The notes: generated by a model not told the origin, from the sequence alone. DNA of 64,000 nucleotides from Providencia alcalifaciens (GCA_025961275.1 JAOQNJ010000001.1:145353-209352); one strand, 5' to 3'. Shown: positions 7,377-15,489, counted from the first letter of the stretch. Made by a program: numbers and translations.

Positions 7377-8441
7377 ATGCAATCACAATTGATGTTAGAT
7401 AACTCAATGATGATCCAAATTCTCCTAGAGCGATTAAAAGCTGGCATTGTTGATAGTGAGGCAATGCAAAGAGAGTTAAGGGCGGCAGTCGCTAAGGCTT
7501 TAGCTAATTTCTCAGGTCAGATAACATCGAGGTCAAAACTAAACGCTATCATTGCTGAGTTAAAACGAGAGTTATCACCAGTTCTTACCAGTTATTCTGA
7601 GTATTTACTGCAATCGGTTATCGATATTGGGGTTGAGTCAAGTCAGCTTGAAGTTGATAGCTTATCGCAGATAGTGACAAATGAAGTAAGCAAGCCTAGC
7701 GTCGATAAAGTTGAGAAATCTATCTTAAATGCGCCACTGGTATTAACGGCTTGGGGCGGCTCTTTATTTCTCAATAAATTCATATCCTCATGGGTAAATA
7801 GTTCTGTCCAGCAGGTGGAGAATCAAGCTGTCTTGGCAATGGCTGCCCAGAGCAACATTCAAACTCTTCAGGCCACTATTAATGGGGCTGCAATTGACAG
7901 ATCGCAGGTTACAACATCAGCAATATCACGCATCACTTACAACTACCGAACAATTGCAAATACGGCCATTCAACATGCACATACTTGCGCGGCTCAGGAG
8001 TTTTATAAGGAAAATGACGATTTAATTAAAGAGGAAGAGTTCAGCGCCATACTGGACAATAAAACATCCTCTACATGCAGAGCCTTATCTGGAAATCGAT
8101 ATCCTGTCGGTGTTGGCCCAATGCCTCCGCTGCATCCCAATTGTCGCAGTCAACGATTGCCAATTCTTAATGACAGGTTCGCGGATTTGATTGTCACTAG
8201 CCCAGTAGGTAGGTCTGAGTGGGGAGAAGAAAATTATTATGAGTGGCTGACCCGTCAGTCTACAAAGCGCCAAGATTTAATACTGGGACCAACTAGAGGA
8301 ATGCTATTTCGTGATGGTGGCTTATCTCCAGAGCGATTTGCACAGTTACAGCTACACAAAAACTTCAGGCCAATGACCCTCAAAGATATGAGGCTGCTGG
8401 CTCCTGATGCCTTCGAAAGGGCTGGAATTAAATTGAAATAA
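7377..8441 (+). CDS. phage head morphogenesis / minor head protein (SPP1 gp7-like)
   Basis: The protein has 354 residues. The C-terminal half contains AILDNKTSSTCRALSGNRYP and PPLHPNCRSQRLPI, the Cys/His signature of the SPP1 gp7/Mu F-like minor head family. ATG 7377 is preferred, since AGAGG at 7367-7371 sits five bases upstream, whereas the GTG at 7371 would overlap it. It follows the portal, the normal place for this family, and probably joins the procapsid or is ejected with DNA. A terminator follows. Confidence 0.85.
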   Translation: MQSQLMLDNSMMIQILLERLKAGIVDSEAMQRELRAAVAKALANFSGQITSRSKLNAIIAELKRELSPVLTSYSEYLLQSVIDIGVESSQLEVDSLSQIVTNEVSKPSVDKVEKSILNAPLVLTAWGGSLFLNKFISSWVNSSVQQVENQAVLAMAAQSNIQTLQATINGAAIDRSQVTTSAISRITYNYRTIANTAIQHAHTCAAQEFYKENDDLIKEEEFSAILDNKTSSTCRALSGNRYPVGVGPMPPLHPNCRSQRLPILNDRFADLIVTSPVGRSEWGEENYYEWLTRQSTKRQDLILGPTRGMLFRDGGLSPERFAQLQLHKNFRPMTLKDMRLLAPDAFERAGIKLK

Positions 8442-8444
8442 CAC

Positions 8445-8470
8445 AAACCCACCAAATGAGTGGGTTTTTT
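8445..8470 (+). terminator. rho-independent terminator
   Basis: AAACCCAC pairs with GTGGGTTT, followed by a T run; a near copy of this stem occurs at 15402. Confidence 0.8.
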
Positions 8471-8516
8471 ATTGTCCGCGGCTAGAGGCTGCACCATCTA
8501 AACCAGAGGTTTTACG

Positions 8517-9221
8517 ATGTTTAAATACTTATTAACGAAAGAAGAATTCGATGCATTAACCGATGAGCAAAAGACCTCTTACAAAGAGTCTGGCGGTAAT
8601 TACCAGCTCCAAATTGAAGGAATGCCAGAAATCCCTGATGTGTCAGGTCTTCAAAAGAAAATGGAAGAGCTTCTTTCGGAAAAGAAAGCTGAGCAAGAAA
8701 AACGCCGTCAAGCCGAGGAGCTTGCAAAGAAATCGGCAGAAGATCAGGCGCGTAAAAGTGGCGACATTGAGTCACTAGAAAAGAGCTGGGCAGAAAAGCT
8801 TAAAACTCGTGAAAGTGAGCTGCTGGCGCAATTGCAGGAAAAAGACACCAATTTACACACGCTATTGGTTGATAACGTGGCACAAACTCTAGCTGCAAAA
8901 TTAGCTGGCGATGCGGCCCCGTTAATCATGCCTCACATTAAATCTCGTTTATCAGTAGAAGAAGGGAAAACGCGAGTCGTTGATGCTGCTGGTCATCCCT
9001 CAGCATCATCTATTGATGACTTAGAAAAAGAGTTTCGTAGTAACCCGTTATTCGCACCAGTAATCATTGGCAGTAAAGCCACTGGAACGGGAGGAGATAC
9101 GCATCACCACTCAACAGGGAAAAGCACTGGCAAAACGTGGAAAGACTACACAGAGGCCGAGCGAATCCGTTTGTTTGAAGAAAACCCAGAGGAATTCAAA
9201 CGCCTCGCAAAAACGCAATAA
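8517..9221 (+). CDS. capsid scaffolding protein
   Basis: A 234-residue, highly charged protein whose residues 45-125 are predicted coiled coil rich in E, K, Q and A. The C-terminus is basic and mixed (ends EEFKRLAKTQ). A His-rich segment (DTHHHSTGKSTGKTW) lies in the last quarter. It sits 15 bases upstream of the major capsid gene, where scaffolds are coded. It would form the internal core for procapsid assembly and leave before maturation. No protease domain is seen. Confidence 0.75.
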   Translation: MFKYLLTKEEFDALTDEQKTSYKESGGNYQLQIEGMPEIPDVSGLQKKMEELLSEKKAEQEKRRQAEELAKKSAEDQARKSGDIESLEKSWAEKLKTRESELLAQLQEKDTNLHTLLVDNVAQTLAAKLAGDAAPLIMPHIKSRLSVEEGKTRVVDAAGHPSASSIDDLEKEFRSNPLFAPVIIGSKATGTGGDTHHHSTGKSTGKTWKDYTEAERIRLFEENPEEFKRLAKTQ

Positions 9222-9236
9222 TTAGGAGAGTAAATA

Positions 9237-10262
9237 ATGGCAACAACACGTTTATCGGACATTTTCCGTGGTGACTACTATCAAGCAATTGAGCCACAGA
9301 ATAGTCCCGAAAAAACAGCAGTATTCGAATCTGGGATTATTACCCGATTACCACAGCTTGATGCTATCGCTTCTGGAAGCCAAGGCACTGCAACAATTAA
9401 CTACTGGAATGATTTGGACGCAAATGAAGCGCCAAATGCAACCTCCGATGATCCAGACCAAATCGGACTGGTTGGCAAGGCAAGTCAATCAAGCCTGAAA
9501 TCTCGCGTTTTGTATCTCAATAAAGGCTATGGGGTTGCAGATTTAGCGGCTGAGTTGGCGAACAGCGAGCCTATGTCTCATATTCGCAATCGGTTTGGTA
9601 CTTATTGGACTCGCCAATGGCAGCGTTATCTAATTGGCACAGCTCGCGGCGTCATTGGTAGCAATATCGCAAATAATGACAGCGACATGGTCATTGAGGG
9701 TGGAGAGATTATCTCAGCTAACAACTTGATTGACGCAGCATTCACTGCTGGTGATGCCGCTGATACGTTTAGTGCCATTGGCGTGCATTCCGTCATCATG
9801 AAACAAATGGCCACACAAAACCTAATCGAAACTATCAGGGATTCTGAAGGACGCATCATTTTGCAAACTTACCTCGGTAAGCCAATCTTCATGGATGACA
9901 GCCTGAAGAATGACGATGGGCGTTACCTGACAGTGTTCTTTGGTAGCGGGGCATTTGGTTATGGCAGCGGTTCGCCACATACACCAGTAGAGCTTGACCG
10001 TAAAGCATCTGGTGGTAATGGTGGTGGTGCTGAGGTGTTGTGGGAGCGTAAGACCTTCATTCTTCAGCCAGCAGGCTTTAGCTGGCTTGGAGAGGAAGAC
10101 CCAAGCAAAACACCAACAAACATTGAGATTGCCAAGCCGACTAACTGGGCTCGTAAGTTTGAGCGTAAAAATGTGCCATTCGCAGCAGTATTAAGCGGTA
10201 ATCCTGATGGTGCAGGTACTCGCTCAGTGAAGCAAAAAGCTGAAGCTTCAGACGGCAAATAA
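9237..10262 (+). CDS. major capsid protein
   Basis: A 341-residue protein with strong sequence features of the phage coat family: LSDIFRGDYYQAIEPQNSP at the N-terminus and YGVADLAAELANSEPM in the middle. It is preceded by TAGGAGAG (strong ribosome-binding site) and follows the scaffold gene. It has no N-terminal delta domain or protease site, so it probably relies on the separate scaffold. It is expected to adopt the HK97 fold and form the icosahedral shell. A terminator directly follows. Confidence 0.85.
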   Translation: MATTRLSDIFRGDYYQAIEPQNSPEKTAVFESGIITRLPQLDAIASGSQGTATINYWNDLDANEAPNATSDDPDQIGLVGKASQSSLKSRVLYLNKGYGVADLAAELANSEPMSHIRNRFGTYWTRQWQRYLIGTARGVIGSNIANNDSDMVIEGGEIISANNLIDAAFTAGDAADTFSAIGVHSVIMKQMATQNLIETIRDSEGRIILQTYLGKPIFMDDSLKNDDGRYLTVFFGSGAFGYGSGSPHTPVELDRKASGGNGGGAEVLWERKTFILQPAGFSWLGEEDPSKTPTNIEIAKPTNWARKFERKNVPFAAVLSGNPDGAGTRSVKQKAEASDGK

Positions 10263-10276
10263 GACTAGTAAACAAT

Positions 10277-10296
10277 AGGGGCTTTTGCCCCTTTAA
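10277..10296 (+). terminator. rho-independent terminator
   Basis: AGGGGC-tttt-GCCCCT perfect six-pair stem followed by T-rich sequence, between capsid and connector genes. Confidence 0.8.
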
Positions 10297-10311
10297 TATT
10301 CAGGCGGTCTC

Positions 10312-10689
10312 ATGGCTGTAGAAATTACACTCGAACAGATTCAGGAGTTGCTTGATTCAATGGGCTTTGAGGCTCCTGATTTTATTATTGAATCATTTAT
10401 TGCTATTGCAAATAGGATAGATGATTGTCTGGATGCTTCAAATTATACAGAAAGCACAGCAAGGCTCATTAAGCTTTATGCTGTTGTTTTGATGCTGTCA
10501 TCCGCTGATGTGAGAAAAACAACATCCGAACACGCACCATCGGGCGCTTCTCGCTCTTATCAGTACTTTGATGATGGAAGAAAGCAACTTGCTAACCTGT
10601 TATCAAACTTAGATACGGCTGGTTGCACTGATGCCCTCCCCATAAGTAAACCGCTATCAATAGTGCAGTTCGACGTGTTCAGGGGGTGA
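10312..10689 (+). CDS. head-tail connector/adaptor protein
   Basis: A 125-residue helical protein immediately downstream of the capsid gene. Size, the repeated helical segments and position match adaptor proteins of the gp6/gp15-like class that dock on the portal. The segment RKTTSEHAPSGASRSYQYFDDG precedes a C-terminal tail, as in many connectors, but I cannot name the family with certainty. One base separates it from the next gene. Confidence 0.6.
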   Translation: MAVEITLEQIQELLDSMGFEAPDFIIESFIAIANRIDDCLDASNYTESTARLIKLYAVVLMLSSADVRKTTSEHAPSGASRSYQYFDDGRKQLANLLSNLDTAGCTDALPISKPLSIVQFDVFRG

Positions 10690-10690
10690 T

Positions 10691-11062
10691 ATGGCTAAAA
10701 TGTCACGCTGGTCATACAAGAGTGTTGCTACTGTTTATGAGGTTGATTTTGTAGGCAAGTTTAAAGATGAAATCGTCTTTGGTGAGCCTTACCTCATTGA
10801 TTGTAACTGGGTGGCAACCAACGAAAAGGCGATGGATGCGAACGGTGGTGAGTTCATTTCTCGCTTAGTATTTAACACGGAATCATTCTACAAAGGTAAG
10901 CCAGTAAGATTGCCAAAGGTAGGAGATTACATTGCTCAGGGTGACACTCGCTCAATTCTAGACCCGAGAAAAGTTGAAGGTAACAGCTCAAAAATTAAAG
11001 CCGTTGATGGCTTTGATACTCGAATGTTTAGGCAAGACCCTGATTACAAAATAAGGACTTGA
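10691..11062 (+). CDS. head-tail joining protein, probable stopper
   Basis: A 123-residue, beta-rich protein between the adaptor and the gp10-like neck gene. In long-tailed phages this slot usually codes the head-tail stopper. The sequence has alternating hydrophobic strands (SVATVYEVDFVG, VRLPKVGDYIAQG) consistent with a small barrel. Function is inferred from position; no motif is decisive. It ends one base before the next start. Confidence 0.5.
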   Translation: MAKMSRWSYKSVATVYEVDFVGKFKDEIVFGEPYLIDCNWVATNEKAMDANGGEFISRLVFNTESFYKGKPVRLPKVGDYIAQGDTRSILDPRKVEGNSSKIKAVDGFDTRMFRQDPDYKIRT

Positions 11063-11063
11063 T

Positions 11064-11432
11064 ATGACAACGAGAGTTAGAGGTATTAACGAGGCTCGAA
11101 CTGCCTTATCTAGGATTGTTGGTGATATCACAGCAAATAAAGCGACAAGGGCTATGCATAGGGCGTTAGATATAGGCGGCAGACAGGCGGCTGTTTATAC
11201 GCCAATCGACACAAAGACGTTAATCAACTCAAGCTATAGGTCGGTTAGAGCGAATGGAACGATATTGACTGGGCGTGTTGGCTATAGCGCTAGTTATGCT
11301 GTTTATGTTCATGACCCTAGAGTTGTGCAAAAGTTTAAGCGTCCAACAGCCAAGAAGCTTTTCCTTGATTCAGGTTTTGAAGAAACAAGAGAAATGATCG
11401 ACGCTGCGATAATGGAGGAAATGAGATTGTGA
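11064..11432 (+). CDS. tail completion / neck protein (HK97 gp10-like)
   Basis: A 122-residue protein with a basic N-terminal helix and the segments PIDTKTLINSSYR and VGYSASYAVYVHDPRV. This pattern is typical of HK97 gp10-like neck proteins. Its TGA overlaps the GTG start of the tail terminator gene. These proteins complete the tail or join it to the head. Confidence 0.75.
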   Translation: MTTRVRGINEARTALSRIVGDITANKATRAMHRALDIGGRQAAVYTPIDTKTLINSSYRSVRANGTILTGRVGYSASYAVYVHDPRVVQKFKRPTAKKLFLDSGFEETREMIDAAIMEEMRL

Positions 11433-11800
11433 TTATTGACGATTTCTTTGACTACTTAGAGCGAGGCGGATTAACTGGTGATTTTGACTTTACACAGAAA
11501 TACCTATGGAACGAGAAGCCCAATTCAAAGGCGGGGCGATACTTAGTTGTACAAACGTCAGATGGCAGTGGTCGATTAGGTGAATTATCCGCTGATGATT
11601 ATATCGATGTGTTAGTTATATCAGCACAGGACGATATACCTTGGGCTGCAAATAAAGCGGAATCAATACTTCAATACGTCACCAATAACCCAAGCGATTG
11701 CAATTTAAACTCAGTATTTAACATGGGTGGATTACCTAACCCTATACCAACATCAGATAACAGAGTCGTATTTAGGCTCTCATTCCGCTGCTTATCATAA
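11429..11800 (+). CDS. tail terminator protein
   Basis: A 123-residue protein starting at GTG 11429 inside the upstream stop, with GGAGG at 11414-11418. Position between the gp10-like protein and the tail tube protein, length and the mixed alpha/beta pattern fit the tail terminator (lambda gpU-like role). That protein caps the tube and stops elongation. Sequence alone is not diagnostic. A terminator and the tube gene follow. Confidence 0.65.
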   Translation: MIIDDFFDYLERGGLTGDFDFTQKYLWNEKPNSKAGRYLVVQTSDGSGRLGELSADDYIDVLVISAQDDIPWAANKAESILQYVTNNPSDCNLNSVFNMGGLPNPIPTSDNRVVFRLSFRCLS

Positions 11801-11819
11801 ACAAACAAATCTCAAACTA

Positions 11820-11843
11820 GGTCGCCAATGTGCGGCCTTTTTT
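11820..11843 (+). terminator. rho-independent terminator
   Basis: GGTCGC and GCGGCC (one G-U pair) with a six-base loop, followed by seven T. Same stem as at 2803 and 16263. Confidence 0.75.
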
Positions 11844-11868
11844 ATTTTCTATAGAAAGAGGTAAACAC

Positions 11869-12621
11869 ATGGCAGATTGCCCAGTACAAACGAACAAGCT
11901 TGTCGGGCGTAATGCGATTATTCGTATTGCGAGAGGGTGCCCCGACCAAGTTCCTGACCAAATTGATTTTAAACGCATCGGTGCTATCACAACCAAGTCT
12001 TTCGACTTATCCCCTAACGCCATCACTTCTGAAGCTGATGATACTAAGGGCTTAATCGAAAATATCGTGACTAATATGGATCTGACCATCTCATTCGATG
12101 GTGAGTACCGTAAGCGCGACAAAGATAGCGACTTTGGTCCATTAAAGTTACTCCAAGAAATCCCGAAAGAAGTGCAACTCGGGCGCCAACCGGCTTACTG
12201 GGTTCAGATGGACTTCACTGGCGAAGATAGCATCGTGTTACAGGGTTACTTCGTGTTTACGTCTTGGTCTTCTGAGTTCCCCGCGTCTGAAATTGCAACA
12301 TACTCCGGCGAGCTAAAAGTATCTGACGCTGACTCGGTTGATTGGCTGGTTGAGGAGGTAGCGGTAACAGGGGTATCCGTCACTCCAGCAACACTAAACG
12401 TAAAAGTAGGTGAAACAGTAACTTTTGCAGTTAACTTCCAACCAACAGATGCAACCAATAAAAACTATACGGTTGTCAGTGATAAGACCAACTTTGCAAC
12501 GGTAAGTAAATTGGTGAATGTTGTCACTGTCACTGGTGTTGCAGCAGGAACAGCAAATATCACTGTCACATCAGAAGATGGTGCAAAAACCGCTAAGTGC
12601 GCGGTCACTGTCACAGCTTAA
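11869..12621 (+). CDS. major tail tube protein with C-terminal Ig-like domain
   Basis: A 250-residue protein. Residues 1-165 form the tube domain. Residues from about 167 to the end form a bacterial Ig-like group 2 (BIG2) domain, marked by VTGVSVTPATLNVKVGETV and the closing TVTSEDGAKTAKCAVTVTA. The lambda tube protein gpV also ends in an Ig-like domain. ATG 11869 has AGAGG seven bases upstream; an upstream in-frame ATG at 11829-11831 lies inside a terminator stem and is rejected. The Ig domain probably projects from the tail surface and may bind host polysaccharide weakly. Confidence 0.85.
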   Translation: MADCPVQTNKLVGRNAIIRIARGCPDQVPDQIDFKRIGAITTKSFDLSPNAITSEADDTKGLIENIVTNMDLTISFDGEYRKRDKDSDFGPLKLLQEIPKEVQLGRQPAYWVQMDFTGEDSIVLQGYFVFTSWSSEFPASEIATYSGELKVSDADSVDWLVEEVAVTGVSVTPATLNVKVGETVTFAVNFQPTDATNKNYTVVSDKTNFATVSKLVNVVTVTGVAAGTANITVTSEDGAKTAKCAVTVTA

Positions 12622-12628
12622 TATTACA

Positions 12629-12650
12629 AAGGGTGCTTATGAGCGCCCTT
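12629..12650 (+). terminator. terminator-like hairpin without strong T run
   Basis: AAGGGTGC pairs with GCGCCCTT (one G-U) around TTATGA between tail tube and chaperone genes; only a weak T stretch follows. Confidence 0.45.
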
Positions 12651-12669
12651 GATAATATCAGGGGGAAAT

Positions 12670-13356
12670 ATGACAGCAAGAAAGGAATACGGCGAGTTTA
12701 CGATATCAACGCCCGATAAAGATTATTTGTTTAGACCGTCATTTGATGCAATGACGAGAGTGGGAGCGCCAGAGCAGATTGTTAACGCATTTACTTTGCT
12801 GAGCGGTGCAGAAGTTCAAACGTTAATTGCTCGTGCTATACAGGCTTATGGCACGGTTCCTGAGTGGTTATTTAAAGCGCTAAAAAAGCCAACATACGGA
12901 CGCAGTGTTTTATCTACATCAATGATGATAATGCAAGCTTGCTGTAATGATGATTGCGATGAGCTGATAGGCGAATGGAAACCCAGTAAAAAAGGCGTTA
13001 TTTATAAGCTGGGTAGGGTGCCAATTACAGATATCATCGTACTGGCTCGTGAGCTAATGACCCACGGCATTATCGGTAAAGCTAAAGTTAGGAAGCTTCA
13101 GCGTAACGAGGGTAATAATGAGTTTACTGATACTTTCCACGCGATTGAATATATCACCGCTGCCCGCGCTCACTTCGGTATGAGTCGTGAAGAAGCAGAG
13201 CAGCTAACTATGACTGAGTTCGTCATGATGCTAAAAGCCAAATATCCAGACGAGAAAGGTTTCACTCGTAAAGAGTACGACGAAATCATGAAAGCCGATG
13301 ACCAGCGCAATGATGAGTTGGCGACTGGTAAGCGTAGACTGGTTAGCCGGAAGTAG
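12670..13356 (+). CDS. tail assembly chaperone
   Basis: A 228-residue protein in the slot after the tail tube, where lambda-like phages code the tape-measure chaperone (gpG role). The N-terminus (EYGEFTISTPDKDYLFRPSFDAM) and length fit this. ATG 12670 is preferred over an upstream TTG because AGGGGG lies just before it. No clear slippery sequence or second frame extending past 13356 is visible, so a gpGT-type frameshift product is not supported. Unusually, the tape measure does not follow; about 5 kb of accessory genes intervene. Confidence 0.7.
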   Translation: MTARKEYGEFTISTPDKDYLFRPSFDAMTRVGAPEQIVNAFTLLSGAEVQTLIARAIQAYGTVPEWLFKALKKPTYGRSVLSTSMMIMQACCNDDCDELIGEWKPSKKGVIYKLGRVPITDIIVLARELMTHGIIGKAKVRKLQRNEGNNEFTDTFHAIEYITAARAHFGMSREEAEQLTMTEFVMMLKAKYPDEKGFTRKEYDEIMKADDQRNDELATGKRRLVSRK

Positions 13357-13364
13357 CTTTGTGG

Positions 13365-13610
13365 CTACCTCTTAATCCCTAATTTTTCTTTAACGACTTC
13401 CATCTCTCGTTCAAGCTGGAATATGCGTTCAGCAGCATCGGATATCGTTAAAACTTCAATATGAGAGTTTCGCATTATCCAATATTCGATAGCTGCGACC
13501 ATCTCTTGATTAGCTGACCGATTATTAAATTCCGCTAACTCTTGAATTCTATCTTTTAAATCAGTCGGTAATCTGAGGTTCACCTGCGGATGCTTATATT
13601 TTCTTTCCAT
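13365..13610 (-). CDS. Arc-like ribbon-helix-helix DNA-binding protein
   Basis: An 81-residue protein with an N-terminal ribbon-helix-helix fold: the strand HPQVNLRLP is followed by DLKDRIQELAEFNNRSANQEMVAAIEYW. The C-terminal half is a probable coiled coil. ATG at 13610 is preferred because AGGA lies eight bases upstream; a TTG at 13625 is the alternative. It is transcribed opposite to the phage late genes and divergently from the UmuD-like gene. Palindromic TAGGT repeats lie between them, so it probably represses one or both promoters. Confidence 0.85.
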   Translation of the reverse strand: MERKYKHPQVNLRLPTDLKDRIQELAEFNNRSANQEMVAAIEYWIMRNSHIEVLTISDAAERIFQLEREMEVVKEKLGIKR

Positions 13611-13640
13611 GCCACCTATCCTCAAAAACTCTCATTCTAG

Positions 13641-13680
13641 ATAGGTGTTTTTTAGGTATCAGTGCGTACCTAATAGGTAT
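13641..13680. promoter_or_regulatory. putative RHH-repressor operator (TAGGT half-site array)
   Basis: Four half-sites occur in 40 bases. TAGGTA (13653-13658) and TACCTA (13668-13673) form one palindrome, the latter and TAGGTA (13675-13680) form a second, and ATAGGTG (13641-13647) is a further half-site. The array sits just upstream of the minus-strand RHH gene, which suggests autoregulation. Confidence 0.5.
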
Positions 13681-13682
13681 AA

Positions 13683-13698
13683 TTGTATATGTATACAG
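13683..13698 (+). promoter_or_regulatory. second, weaker LexA-like box
   Basis: TTG-N10-CAG with an AT-alternating core (TATATGTATA). It differs from the CTG-N10-CAG consensus in one key base and lies 48 bp upstream of the strong box. Confidence 0.45.
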
Positions 13699-13721
13699 TG
13701 GTTTGATATCCAAAAATAACC

Positions 13722-13765
13722 TTTACAACCGAAATAGCTGGAATATACTGTATATAAATACAGTT
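13722..13765 (+). promoter_or_regulatory. sigma70 promoter overlapped by a LexA (SOS) box
   Basis: TTTACA (13722-13727), a 16-base spacer and TATACT (13744-13749) form a promoter. The box TACTGTATATAAATACAGTT at 13746-13765 has the full CTG-N10-CAG signature and overlaps the -10 element. Transcription of the UmuD-like gene should be induced by DNA damage. The same 21-bp sequence recurs at 30682. Confidence 0.85.
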
Positions 13766-13779
13766 ACATTTGGTGGCAT

Positions 13780-14193
13780 ATGAATCTAAAACTTATCGAC
13801 TCCGAGTTATCGATCAGTATTCCATTGTTCCTAAATCGAGTTCCTGCTGGCTTCCCTTCACCAGCGGCTGATTACATGGAAGATAGAATCGACCTAAACC
13901 GCGCGCTCATTAACGACCCAGTTAGCACGTATCTATTACGAGTTGAAGGTGAGTCGATGATTGATGCAAATATAAACGATGGTGATGTTGTTATTGTTGA
14001 TAGCTCAATCACTGCGAAAGACAATGACATAGTAATAGCTAGTGTGGATGGGGAGTTTACTGTTAAGCGGTTGAAGCTAAACCCGCCTATGTTAATGCCA
14101 ATGAATCCTGACTTTAAGCCTATACGCATAGGCGACATGCAAGACTTGCAGATATTCGGAGTTGTGACCTATATCATTCATAAGGCTATGTGA
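13780..14193 (+). CDS. phage UmuD-like S24 peptidase
   Basis: A 137-residue protein of the LexA/UmuD autoprotease family. It has an Ala-Gly cleavage site at A23-G24 (VPAGFPSPAADY), a catalytic serine S59 in GESM and a catalytic lysine K96 in FTVKR. Length and cleavage-site position match UmuD rather than a repressor, since there is no DNA-binding domain. A LexA box controls it. No umuC partner lies downstream; a P63C gene with its own promoter follows. It may act with host UmuC/DNA polymerase V or alter SOS mutagenesis. Confidence 0.9.
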   Translation: MNLKLIDSELSISIPLFLNRVPAGFPSPAADYMEDRIDLNRALINDPVSTYLLRVEGESMIDANINDGDVVIVDSSITAKDNDIVIASVDGEFTVKRLKLNPPMLMPMNPDFKPIRIGDMQDLQIFGVVTYIIHKAM

Positions 14194-14247
14194 AGCCAGC
14201 CTTGAAGGACGGAAGCGGGAAGCAAGCGAGAGTAAAAGATATTTTAA

Positions 14248-14410
14248 TTAGCTAATTTATTATTGTGCTTAAATTTTTAGCAAAAAATCAACATAGCAAA
14301 AATAATTAAAACTTTAAGTTATTGAAAATAAAAAAATTAGTAATAATGATTACTATTGTTAGCTAATGTTGTAATTAGCTATCTGTTGACGCTAATTTCC
14401 TTATTAGCTA
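14248..14410. promoter_or_regulatory. TTAGCTA repeat cluster, putative operator
   Basis: TTAGCTA occurs at 14248-14254, 14359-14365, 14375-14381 and 14404-14410; the first lies in a palindrome AATTAGCTAATT. The last overlaps the -10 box of the following promoter, so a regulator binding these would block transcription. The stretch is very AT-rich and has no gene. Confidence 0.5.
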
Positions 14411-14414
14411 GAAT
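14386..14414 (+). promoter_or_regulatory. sigma70 promoter of the P63C gene
   Basis: TTGACG at 14386-14391, a 17-base spacer and TAGAAT at 14409-14414. Spacing is optimal, and the gene start is 26 bases further on. Confidence 0.75.
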
Positions 14415-14439
14415 CAAGCTTCCCAATTGAGAGGTGATT

Positions 14440-15381
14440 ATGGATAATAAAAAAAGAGCTAAGAAGGCGTCAGCAATATCAGCAATCGTTAGGTCTGCCC
14501 CAAAGGCAACTCATACTGGCATGATGGCAGCTAACGGAGTGCAGTGCGCTGTATTGCCTGATGGAAAGCGAGTGGTTTCAATGCAGGGCGCAGGGGGATT
14601 GGCGGAGACCTTCGGTGTATCAGTTGGTTCAAAAATGCCAAGATGGGTCCCAGGTGGCGAGGATGGGCAGTTGCCGTATGTTTTGCAGGCAAATGAATTG
14701 TCCGAGTTTATACCCGAAGATCTCCGTGATGAGCTATCTCAGCCTATTGTATATAGAACGGGAGGAGGCTCGGCATACGGCATAGATGTAACCCTTCTTC
14801 CAGCCATATGTGAGGTTTGGATAGAGGCGGATAAAGCGGGGGTTCTTAAGCAAAGAAACCATATCAACACTGCCAGAAAGGCGAATGCACTGTACAAGGC
14901 TTTAGCCAGAGTTGGTGCGATTGCTCTTGTTGATGAGGCGACTGGGTATCAGAGGGATAGAGAAAGAGATGCCCTTGCTAAAATACTTGAAGAGTTTGTC
15001 TCAAAGGAGCTGCAGCCATGGGTAAGGACGTTCCCAGCAGAGTACTATGAAGAGCTATGTAGAATACGAGGGATCCCTTACCCGCCACCAAAAGGAAAAA
15101 ATAAATTCCCATTATATATCGGAGAAATAACGGGGCAGATCATATACGATAGGCTAGCTCCTAATCTAAGAGAGGAATTAAAGGCAGAGGCAAAAAAAAC
15201 AGGGAAAAAATCCAAGCTTCACCAGCACTTAACTAGAGAAATTGGTCACCCAAAACTAGAAAAAAGACTTGAATCCATAGTGACAATTATGAAGCTGAGC
15301 AAGGATTACGATGATTTTAAAGAAAAGTTAGATATAGTTCATCCAGCATTTCCCGTTATTGAGCATGACGCCAAGGATTAA
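14440..15381 (+). CDS. P63C domain-containing phage protein
   Basis: A 313-residue basic protein. The C-terminal half (about residues 185-275, with FPAEYYEELCRIRGIPYPPP and YDRLAPNLREELKA) matches the P63C domain known from phage and plasmid proteins of unknown function. It often acts as an accessory gene on prophages. ATG 14440 is favoured because GAGAGG ends five bases upstream; an in-frame GTG at 14434 overlaps it. It has its own promoter and terminator, the layout of an independently transcribed cargo gene. Confidence 0.8.
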   Translation: MDNKKRAKKASAISAIVRSAPKATHTGMMAANGVQCAVLPDGKRVVSMQGAGGLAETFGVSVGSKMPRWVPGGEDGQLPYVLQANELSEFIPEDLRDELSQPIVYRTGGGSAYGIDVTLLPAICEVWIEADKAGVLKQRNHINTARKANALYKALARVGAIALVDEATGYQRDRERDALAKILEEFVSKELQPWVRTFPAEYYEELCRIRGIPYPPPKGKNKFPLYIGEITGQIIYDRLAPNLREELKAEAKKTGKKSKLHQHLTREIGHPKLEKRLESIVTIMKLSKDYDDFKEKLDIVHPAFPVIEHDAKD

Positions 15382-15401
15382 CCTTGGCACCCCCACAAAC
15401 C

Positions 15402-15424
15402 AACCCACTCCGGTGGGTTTTTTA
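15402..15424 (+). terminator. rho-independent terminator
   Basis: AACCCAC-tccg-GTGGGTT perfect seven-pair stem plus T run, after the P63C gene. Confidence 0.85.
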
Positions 15425-15489
15425 TTGCCTGAACTCTGCATCTACCATATTATCCATTGAGCTTAAGCTAAACTTATTAAGGCAATGGA

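Noticed and set aside
12670-13380. gpG-gpGT type programmed frameshift in the tail chaperone
   Set aside because: No slippery heptamer near the end and no extended alternative frame past 13356; the minus-strand RHH gene starts at once.
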